DNA from: Pseudopedobacter saltans DSM 12145
GTDB taxonomy: Bacteria; Bacteroidota; Bacteroidia; Sphingobacteriales; Sphingobacteriaceae
Length of the DNA: 64,000 nucleotides
NCBI RefSeq assembly: GCF_000190735.1
Contig: NC_015177.1
Span: forward strand, 1-64,000
Direction of reading: 5' to 3'
In this document: positions 49,612 through 60,200 of the stretch, piece after piece
How positions within the stretch are numbered: position 1 is the first letter of the stretch
Layout: each line of letters opens with the position of its first letter
Made by a program: the position numbers and the translations under genes
The notes under the pieces: generated by a model
What the model was told of the DNA's origin: nothing
Database searches by the model: none
Seen by the model: only the letters and a program-made list of their open reading frames with translations

Positions 49612-50634
49612 TTATTGTAATAAAAACTTAAAGTTTTGCGTGTTCTTAAGAGCGATACCTGTACCTCTTACAACTGCTCTTAGCGGATCATCCGCCACGT
49701 GTACAGGTAATTTAGTTTTTGCACTGATACGTTTATCCAAACCTCTTAGTAATGCACCACCTCCGGTTAGATAAATACCAGTTTGGTAAATATCAGCAGA
49801 AAGTTCTGGTGGAGTAATCTCTAATGCCTTTAAAATAGCTTCTTCAATTTTAGAAATAGACTTATCTAAACAATGCGCTATTTCGGTATAAGATACTGTA
49901 ATTTGTTTAGGAACTCCAGTCATTAAATCACGGCCCTGAACAGCAAAATCTGCTGGCGGCTCCTGCAATTCCGGTAAGGCAGAACCTACTTCTATTTTAA
50001 TTCTTTCTGCAGTTCTTTCCCCAATCATGATGTTATGCTGACGGCGGATATAGTTAACGATATCAGAGTCGAAATTATCTCCGGCAGTTCTGATCGACTG
50101 ATCGCAGACAATACCAGATAATGCAATAACGGCGATTTCTGTTGTGCCACCACCAATATCTATAATCATATTACCCATCGGTTCTTCCACATCGATACCA
50201 ATACCCACTGCAGCAGCCATAGGTTCGTGAATAAGATAAACTTCTTTAGCACCCGCTATTTCTGCCGAATCCTTAACCGCTCTTTTTTCAACTTCGGTAA
50301 TTCCAGAAGGAATACAGATTACCATTCTTAATGAAGGGAAAAACCAGCCTTTACCGTTATTGATCATTTTTATCATGCCACGAATCATGTGCTCGGCAGC
50401 ATTAAAGTTAGCTATTACACCATCTTTTAAAGGACGTACCGTTTTGATGTTCTCGTGGGTTTTACCCTCCATTTGCATCGCTTGTCGGCCAATAGCAATA
50501 ACTTTATTTGTTGTTCTGTCAAATGCAACGATAGATGGTTCGTCTACAACCACTTTGTCGTTATGTATAATGAGGGTATTTGCGGTACCCAGGTCAATAG
50601 CAATTTCTTTTGTAAACCAATTAAATAAGCCCAT
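49612..50634 (-). CDS. mreB: Cell-shape actin homologue MreB
   Basis: The 340-residue protein has the actin-fold phosphate loops 'IAIDLGTANTLI' (about 12-23) and 'MIIDIGGGTTEIAVIAL', and the adenosine motif 'GIYLTGGGALLRGLDKRI'. The amphipathic N-terminus (MGLFNWFTKE) helps membrane binding. It polymerises on ATP and directs cell-wall synthesis by the elongasome. It is the first gene of the operon, with a promoter-like box 27 bases upstream. Confidence 0.97.
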   Translation of the reverse strand: MGLFNWFTKEIAIDLGTANTLIIHNDKVVVDEPSIVAFDRTTNKVIAIGRQAMQMEGKTHENIKTVRPLKDGVIANFNAAEHMIRGMIKMINNGKGWFFPSLRMVICIPSGITEVEKRAVKDSAEIAGAKEVYLIHEPMAAAVGIGIDVEEPMGNMIIDIGGGTTEIAVIALSGIVCDQSIRTAGDNFDSDIVNYIRRQHNIMIGERTAERIKIEVGSALPELQEPPADFAVQGRDLMTGVPKQITVSYTEIAHCLDKSISKIEEAILKALEITPPELSADIYQTGIYLTGGGALLRGLDKRISAKTKLPVHVADDPLRAVVRGTGIALKNTQNFKFLLQ

Positions 50635-50660
50635 TTATAACTTAGTCTTTTTATGAGTTG

Positions 50661-50668
50661 CAAAGGTG
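50661..50668 (-). promoter_or_regulatory. Probable -7 box (CACCTTTG on minus strand) of the mreB operon
   Basis: On the minus strand CACCTTTGC resembles the TAnnTTTG element (one mismatch) and lies 27 bases before mreB. TGTTCT-N5-AGAACA at 50680-50696, a perfect inverted repeat, lies just upstream and could be an operator. Confidence 0.4.
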
Positions 50669-50696
50669 CAAAAAAAAAATGTTCTTAAATAGAACA

Positions 50697-51130
50697 AGTC
50701 TGATATTTAAGATTGTAAAAATATCGTTTTTTATTTTGTTTTAAAATTAATCTCTCGAGTATTTTTTGCTGAATTGTTAATAAATCAGCTTTTTGTTTTT
50801 GATTTTTCGAAAAATGCATTTGTCAAAAATGATTCAATCCAAAATATTTTGGGATATTCATACATCCTAAACTTAAAATCAGGAGTCTTATTGTTTGGAC
50901 CTTTTAATTTTTTAATAAAATTTAGAAAATTACTAGTGATTCTGCTTTAACACCCTTCTCGGCTTTCTATAGAATAAAAGGTTTATTACATCTACTGACT
51001 TGCTGCCGATTTTTATAAGTCGGATAAATTGAGCCCGATGGAGGCAAATATGAACTTCGGATGTATAGTTAATAACTGAAATTGATGTTTCAACCTGATT
51101 TTAGAAAATTCTCAGTTCCAGTCTGAATTA
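50697..51130. other. Long intergenic region between mreB and the giant surface protein
   Basis: No gene-like frame is present on either strand. The sequence is AT-rich in its first half. At about 51002-51024 a weak stem (CCGATTTTTA with TAAGTCGG) may act as a terminator. Nothing else is recognisable. Confidence 0.5.
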
Positions 51131-51169
51131 AATTAGTCCAAAATGATAATTATGGACTAATTAATTTTG
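51131..51169 (+). promoter_or_regulatory. Promoter of the giant surface protein: 10-bp inverted repeat next to TAATTTTG
   Basis: Arms AATTAGTCCA (51131-51140) and TGGACTAATT (51153-51162) are a perfect inverted repeat with a 12-base spacer. It runs directly into TAATTTTG (51162-51169), an exact -7 match. The ATG is 82 bases downstream. The repeat occupies the place of a -33 element, so an activator or repressor is likely to bind there. Confidence 0.6.
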
Positions 51170-51251
51170 TACGCTCAAAGTAGAGGGTTTAGTTTTGGGG
51201 ATTATTTTTATTGGATTGAATAAAAATTTTTACTATACCACCTAATGTAAT

Positions 51252-54200
51252 ATGGATATAAACTCTACTCCAAAGAGATTTGTTACTTTTTTTAAGAAGA
51301 AGGCGCTTTTTTTGTTTATTCTGTTAAGTCTTTTTGCCCAATCATCGTTTTCTCAACAACACAATGAATATTGGACAAATAACGGACGTGTGTTAACGGA
51401 CGATTATAGGATTAATTTCAAGTGGAATAGACTACCAGATTGGGGAGGATCGGACAACCAAAGTAATATGCAAATTAAATTAGGACTGGATGGCCAAGAT
51501 CAAGTACATATCTATAACGTAACTACTACAGGGTCTTTTTTTCGTTCTGATTCTGTGTTTCGAGCCATAGGTCCTAATCGTAATTATAGTTATTGGTTAA
51601 AATACGTTACTGAAGAAACTGATTATGTATTTACTCAGGAATTACATTGGGCGGAGATATCAGCATCAGGTACAACACCAAAGCTTAAAGCTCCTAAAAA
51701 TGTTAAAATAACAGAGACTCCAAATATTTCGAAAGGGCAGGTTTATCCAACAATAACCTGGGAAAAGCAAACAGCTGTTCCAGATGCGCACATCAGATAT
51801 AATGTTTATAGGAAAAAAGGAAATGAAGCTGCAGTGTTATTGGCTAATCTTTCTGCACATGTATTTAGTTATACAGATGATTCTTTAATAGAATCTGCAG
51901 ATTATACCTATTCGGTACAAACTGTTTTGGCTCTGGATAATACACCTGTTGGATGGAACAGTAATCCTGCTACTGATTTCGATCCTGCGGTAGTCGCCGG
52001 GACTTTTAAATTCTCTAACGCAGATATTACTACAACACTAGATCAAAATGGAAGAGTAAGATTAAGCTGGAATCAGGTAAGAGGAATTGCGGGTTTAGAA
52101 AATTTAGTATTATATAGAAATGGAGAAGAATTAGTTCAATTTTCAAAAAACACTACCTCTTATAACGATTCTGATATATTACCGGGGATGTTTTATCAAT
52201 ATTCTATCGGGTATATTACCGATGGGCTTTCCGGAATTGATTATGAAAATTGGAGATCTAAAACTTTCGATGGTAAATCTCAGGCCAATGGGAAAATTAG
52301 TGGATATGTTAAGGGTAAAACCAATGCCGGGGTAGAGGGTGTTGTTGTTACAGCAACAACAAAATCAAACGTTTATAACGGTAAGACTACCGAACCTTAT
52401 ACCTACAGCGCAACAACAGATGCTTCTGGGTATTACGAGATCACTAAAGTTTTTTATGGGGAAGGGGCCAATTATGAAATGAGACCTCAAATGCCAGGTT
52501 ATAATAAACCTAGGTTTGACCCGGAAAAGCTGTCCAGAAGTTTGTCATTTGATGAGTCGAACCGGCAAAATGTAAACTTTACAGATACAGCTTCTTTCGC
52601 TATTAACGGCAGGGTAAGTTTTGCAGCTATCAAAGATTCTCTGGATAATGATGTTTTTCTGCCAGTGCAAGATGCCGAAGTTTGGTTAAACGGAAAGAAT
52701 TCGGCCGTTAAGACAGACGCAAAAGGACTTTATAGTTTGTCTATTACCAATGCTGGTTTGTATACCGTTCAAATAAAATATAAAGATCATCCTATATATT
52801 TTAGTGGTACAACTGATACAGTAAAGTCGTTGTATGTTAATAATTTGATGTCTAACGTCGATTTTATTGATACAAAAACAGATACTTTAACTATAAAAGT
52901 TGCGGCAAGTTGCGATGCTCCAATTGGAGAATATGTGACATTCTTGTTGAAATCAGAAAATGCTGGCTATGTATCGGCAAATTCTTCTGCAAAATATGCG
53001 AAAAAATTGCATATCAGCTCCAATGATTTAGAAAGCGGAAGCCCTAAAAATCCTGGTCAGCCGACGAGAGGAGAGGTAAAGGTTATTTTACCAGCTACTT
53101 CTTTCGAAGGTCAGGTTCTTCAAATTTCCGAAAAAGGAGGTATCAACTCTAATAAACTAGAGTATTTTACCAAAACTTACAATATACAAAAGGTTAGTTT
53201 GGCAGAACGCTTGAAGGAACAGAAGATAGACACGACCTACAGTATAAAGACTATTAAGGCCGATACTACCTTTAAGCCAGATGGTAGTATATATAAAATT
53301 ATACCTTCAAGAAAGGATACTACAATCAATGTAGATACAACATATCTTGTTAAAAAGCCTTTAATGGATTTTATTTATCATGACAAACTCAAAGTTCTGG
53401 TAAATAATAACAATCCTGCTTTTGTAGATTCTGTTCAATTTGCACCTGGTAATACCTATAAGTATTTATTAGCTCAAAATGACAAACACCTTATAGATGT
53501 TAAAATTCAAGAGACTTATACTTATGATGGTATAACTTATAGTTGTACTTTGGATACAGGAACTGTATATATATATGATGGTATTTCGGATCTCGTGGAT
53601 AGAAAGGAATATGCTTTAGATAAGATAAGCAAAAATGTGAGGCATACGATCAAGGTAGGTAATCCAGTTTTAGAAGCTCCTTATGAAAAAAATATACAGA
53701 TTGTCGGAAAGGTAGGAAGTAGGCAGGCGAGTGCTATTATCAATGCAGTAGTAGAAGGTGAAAGGCCTCGTAACGCAACATTTGTTAGTAGAACACCTAG
53801 CATTCCATTTTTTGTGTTACATGATCCTCCCGGAGACAGATCATACGCTAAAATAAGTAAAGGAACTACATTTTCTAAAACAGGTACCACTTCGTTCAAA
53901 TTTGGAGGAGGGGCCGGAGCTTATTCAGATATCAAAGCTGGGGTAGGTTCAAATATTCCTTTTGTTGGTAAAACAGGAGGAGGTGTCCATATACAAGCAA
54001 AAATGGAAGCTGGCAGAGATAATAATGAGGGCCTTGTAACGAACACCACATTTACCTTTACTGAAGATTTTTATACATCAGGCGAACCAGAATTTGTAGG
54101 TGAAGACGGAGATGTTTTTGTAGGAGCATCTATGAACATGGTTTATGCCATGACCGATGTGTTGAAATACGATGCTTCCAAGAAGGGAATGGTTAGAGAT

Positions 54201-57200
54201 ACGTCAGTTGCCATGAATTTGAATGACTTTGGGACTGTTTTCGTTTATACTCAACATCACATAAAGAACGTCTTGTTACCTCAATTAAGAACATTGTATT
54301 CTATATCAAAGACTAAGTATGACGAAGCGTACTTTAAGCTGAAAAGCAATAGCTCATCTATTAAACCAGAAGAGGTTGATAAGTTGAAGAGAACATATTC
54401 TGAATACGAGGCAGATATTACAGGCTGGGAGAAAACTTTAGAAGAAAATAAAAAGGATAAAGCGCAAGCAGGAGAAATAAATGCAGGTGAGAACCTTAAG
54501 GGAATTGTTGGGAACAATATTTCATTTAGTGCGGGCGCAATTTATGAGAATACCTTAACAACACAAAAAGATACTACGGACGTTACCGAAACACAAATTT
54601 ATTTAAACACCGAAGGTAATGTAGGTGGTTTTGTGAATAGTGGCGAATCAAACGAAAAGGAAATTGGAGCTTTATTCTCGCTGAGATTCAATTGGGATTC
54701 AAGTACCGAAACTACCAACGGTAATACACAAACTACTTTCTATCATTTAGAGGATGATGATATTGGCGATTTCTTTTCGGTAGACTTAAAGAAAAATAAA
54801 AAATATGGTACTCCTGTTTTTAAAACAGTATCAGGTTCATCCAGTTGTCCACATGAGCCTGGAACTCAATATCGCCATCTGCCAAATATCGCGGTAAGCG
54901 GAGCGAACGAACAACGTAATGTTCCTTCGGATCAACCAGCAAAATTTGAGGTTTTAATCTCAAATAGAAGCGAGAGCGATGAGACCGTAGAGTACGGTAT
55001 TAAGTTAATACCAACTAGCAATTTAGGAGGAGCGAGAGTATTAGTAGCGGGTCAAGATGTGACGAATGGTCAGGCTAACTTTGTAATACCAACCGGTAAG
55101 AGTTTCAAATTACCAGTAGAGGTTTATAGAGGAGCATTATATAGTACCTATGAGGGCTTAACTTTAGCAATGTTCTCTGCATGTGATAACTCATTGGAGG
55201 ATGTTGATGATGATAATATAGCAAAACCAACCGTTAAACTGAATGCCTATTTCCAAAATAAGTGTAGTGAAATAGATTTGTTCTTACCAGGTAATAACTG
55301 GTTGGTGAATCAATCTAATGGTAATAAGCTGTATGTAGCGTTTAGCAAATTTGATGCGTCGGAAGCTTCTCCGTTAACAAGTGTTGCTTTACAGTACAGA
55401 AGAATTAATCAGGATTATGAGAATTCCTTATGGCAAACGGCAATAGATATTCCTAAATCAGAACTTAAGGATAAGTATTATGATTATACTTTTGATGTAA
55501 GTACGCTTCCTGATAGTAAGTATGAATTACGGGCTTTGGCTATTTGCGAAGGCGTAGATGTAAATTATTCTCCTGTATATACTGGAGTAATTGATAGATC
55601 TGCAGCGATAGCATTTGGTCTGCCTACACCTTTAAACGGTATCTTGACTACAAGTGATGTGATGAGCGTGACCTTTAATAAGGATATCACAAACTCAGCA
55701 AATGTAGTTTTAAAACGTAAGGATAATGGACAAATTATTCCTGCGACACTTGTTTACAACGATAAAACTATCGTGATTAAGACAGTTCCGGAAGCTGCAA
55801 TTGCAGATTATGAGATGATGGAGTTGAATGCTACAGTTAAGAATCTTAGAGATGGTAGTGGAAATGTTCTAACAGATAGCGTTTCATGGAACTTCGTTGT
55901 CAATATGAGTCCAATTTACTGGTCTCCGGCAAATATCGATGTTAATGCTATTGAAGGTGTTCAATCTAGCTTTAGAGCTAAATTGGTAAACAAATCGGCA
56001 CTAAATCAAAACTTTAGAATAGAGAGATTTCCAAGTTGGTTAACGCCGTCTATACGTAATTCCAGGATTGTTCCACTAGGAGAACAAAATGTGGATTTCT
56101 TAATAGATCCAAACTTAAATACAGGAACCTATACCGACACGGTATTTACCACTTGTGATGGTAAAAGGCAGTTGTTATATGTTACCGTAAATGTGCTTAA
56201 AACACCACCAAACTGGGCGGTAAATCCATCTAAATTTAGATATAACATGAGTTTTGTTACTCAGTTTAGTTTAGACGATACTGATGTAGCGACTTCTACA
56301 GATATCAGAGATATTATGGGAGTTTTTGCTGGAGACGAATGTAGAGGTTTAGCAAATATAGAATATGACTATGCAAGCAAAAAGTATGTAGCTTACGTAA
56401 CAGCGTATGCTAATAAATTAAGTAACGAGAGTTTAAGTGTGCGTTTCTGGGATACTTATCCGGGTATAGAATATCAAAGTAAAGAGCGAATAAACTTTGT
56501 GTCTAACGGAATTGTGGGCAACGGGAATAATCCTTATATATTACATCCAGAAGGGGTTTTCCAAACAATACCTTTAAAAGCAGGTTGGAACTGGGTTTCT
56601 CTAAATGTCGAAAATGCCGACATGAGAGTAAGTAAGGTGTTCAGTAAACTAAAACCTACTAGCGGTGATATTGTAAAAACCTTAAGTGCTAAAAAACCTT
56701 ATGCACAATATAATGCTAAAACTGGCTGGACGGGACCTCTAGATTCATTAAATATTTACCAGTCTTATATGGTATACTCAGCTAAAGCTGATACCATAAG
56801 AGTTTTAGGACAATTGGCTAGCCAAAGAGTAGACGTAGAGTTGAAAGATGGTTGGAATTGGCTAGGCTACCCTATGGCGGTAAATATGGAGCTTAATAAT
56901 TACTTGAAAAATTATAGCTTCTCTGATGGTGCTACCGTTAGCAGTCAAGAGGAATTTGCACAATACAATGCAGCTTCTCAAAGATGGTCTGGTAGTTTGA
57001 AATATTTACGTCCAGGAAAAGGGTATAAATATTTTGTAGAAGGAGATCATTATGCTATACCGGTGGTCACTTATCAGCCAGATTTAAGTCCAAATATACT
57101 GGCAGATATTCCGCCAGTGAAAACCGGAATACAAAAAGTTATTGCATTCGATAATGCAATGGACGTGAACGATGTGAATAGTGGTAATCAGGTGAACTTA

Positions 57201-60200
57201 GATATAGCCAGATTTGAAAATAACATGTCTTTAACGGCAAAAATTAACTTAAACGGTTTAGATATTACTGAACCAGGGAGGTTTGAGATTTTTGCTTATG
57301 TAGATGGCGAATTGGTAAATTATGTAGATACTTTAGTAAATGGGTTAAGTTTTGTATCCATAAATAGTAATGTGGAAGGGGAAGATAAACCCGTTGTAAT
57401 TAAAATTTACGATAGAATAACAGGAAGAACATATACTGCAAAATCTGATTTACCAGCAACGCCTCAACCGGCTCCACAGCAGCGAATGATGTTGAGAACG
57501 ATGTTAAGAAGTACAGCTCCGGTAGATGAACCTATTACTACACAAAGAGCAGATGAAGTCTTAGGTACGCCAGAGCATCCTGTTTCTTTTAAAGTGATGG
57601 GCGACGCTGATATTGAGGTTTACAATAGCATCAGCAGAAACCTGATTAATATTGGCGATACGCTAAAATATACCCTGAAGTTCAAAAATTTAGGACCAGA
57701 TGTAGCGGTAAATTCGGTATTAGTAGATACATTAAGTAGCGGATTAGAGTTTGTTTCTGCGACGAATGGTTTAACCTATGATGCGGCAACGAATACCTTA
57801 AAGGCAACTAAATTGCAATTAGGAGTAGATGAAATAGCTGAATATAAAGTTGTGCTTAAAGCATTAACTGTAGGTAATAAATTCTTTGGAAGAGGAGCTG
57901 TATCTTCAAATAATGATGTAGATGATTCTAACAACAGTTTCATCAGGCATACAGTAAGTGTTGCAGACCGTAGGGCGGATGTATACGTAGAAACGCAAAT
58001 TAATCGAAACAAGTTATACAAAGGCGAAGATTTAATTTACACCATTAAAATTAAAAATAACGGGCCTGATGTGGCTAAAAACGTTACTTTAGTAGATGCG
58101 ATTCCAAATGAATTTGAATATGTAACCGCATTAAATGGTACGGTTAATTTTACTAAAGCTGGACAAATCGTTAACCTATCTCAAGCTCAAATACCATCAG
58201 GAGGAGAGGCAGTCTATTCGCTGTTATTAAAGGCAGTAGATTTTGGAAATGTCAATCTAGGCCTGGGCCATGTTGCTGCGTCAAATGATAATAATATCGA
58301 CTTTGATAACAATTCGATGAATAAGCAGCAAGTCGAAATTTTAGATAACAGAGTTGACTTAGTGATAAGTTCTGAGGTTTCTAAACCACGTTTAAATATT
58401 GGTGATTTGATGAAATATACCATCGTCATTAAAAATGTGGAACAGGATTTTGCAATGAACTATAACCTGGTAGATACCTTAAGTACAGCATTTGAATTTG
58501 TTTCGGCGACAGGTGGAATCACATATAATGCATCAAACCGTACTTTAACGGCCGATAAAGCTAAAGTTAATGGAGAAGAGGTAATTCGCTACGAAATAAC
58601 TTTGAAAGCCGTTGCCGTAGGTAATCAAAAGATAGGTGCTGGTTTGGTAACGGTACTTAATGATATCAATCTTGACAATAATAAGGTAAACGTAATTCCG
58701 GTAATTGTTGAGGACAGAAGGGCAAATGTTTGGGTAAATACTCTGATAAGCAAAACGAAGTTAAATAAGAGTGAAGAATTAGTTTATACCATTAATGTAA
58801 GCAATAATGGACCAGATATAGCTTACAACTTTAAGCTACAAGATATCCTTCCAGCAGGCTTTGAATTTGTGTCTTCAACAGGAGGATTGGCTTATGATGC
58901 CGCAACAAGGAAAGTTTCTGCAAGCAAATTGCAAATGAAATCGGGTGAGGAAATTTCCTATACGGCAACCTTAAAAGCTTTAACCAATGGAACTTTCTTA
59001 TTGGGGAATGGAAATATAGCTGCTGATAACGATAATGATATCGATTTTGATAATAATACAATCAGCCAGATTGCTGTTGTTGTCGGAGAAAATAATGTGG
59101 ATTTTGCAGTAACGAAAGCCTTAAGCCGCAATCGTTTAAATATCGGAGATCAGTTAACATACACATTAAGGGTTAAAAATAACGGACCTGATTTTGGAAT
59201 AAATTATAACTTGACAGATACCATAAGCTTTGCCTTTGATATTGTTTCTTTATCAGACGGATTGTCATTTGATATCAATAAAAGAACATTAACAGCAAGC
59301 AAAATACAAGTTGCTGCCGGAGAGGAGTTACACTATCAGGTAGTTTTAAAAGCCAATGCTGTAGGCGTACAAACTTTGGGCAAAGGTTTAGTTACCGTTT
59401 TTAACGACACCGATTTATCTAACAATAAAATTCAGCATACCAATGTAAATGTAGTTGATAGAAGAGCTAACGTTTGGGTAAGCAATCAGGTTAGTACAAA
59501 TCAATTAAATAAAAGTGAAGAGCTTACCTATACCTTGTTAATCAGTAACAGCGGTCCGGATGTAGCTAATAATTTTAAATTACAAGAAAGCATTCCGGCA
59601 GGTCTGGAGTTTGTACGAGCTACCGGCGGTATAAAATATAATGCAACAAACAATACGATTACAGCTAGTAAACTTCAAATTAAATCTGGAGAAGAAGTAG
59701 AATATACAGTGGTATTGAAAGCGATAGTTGCGGGTACTATAAAGCTGGGTAACGGAGCAATTGCAGCTGATAACGACAACGATGTTGATTTTGACAACAA
59801 TTCGATCAGCCCAATATCAGTTAATGTAATTGATAATAATGTTGATTTTGCTGTATCGTCAAAAGTGAATCGTCAGCGTTTAAATATTGGAGACGAATTG
59901 GTTTACGCTGTTTCAGTAAAAAATAATAGTGCCGATTTTGGTATCAACTATAAGTTAGTAGAGACTTTAAATAAAGCATTCGAGTTTGTATCTGTGACTG
60001 GAGATGCTGTTTACGACGCTATAAAACATACTGTATCTGCAACTCAAACAAGAGTTGAAGCAGGAACTAATTTAGAATATCAAATCTTATTGAGAGCGAA
60101 GACAGTAGGAACCCAACTTTTAGGAAATGGATTGGTATCCGTTAATAACGACATCAATCTTGCTAACAATACTTTCGCTCCGATAGCTGTTGAAGTAGTG

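Noticed and set aside
50853-50871. GATATTCATnnATCCTAAA shared with about 62589-62607
   Set aside because: The similarity does not extend beyond about 19 bases and has two mismatches, so it was not treated as a repeat family.
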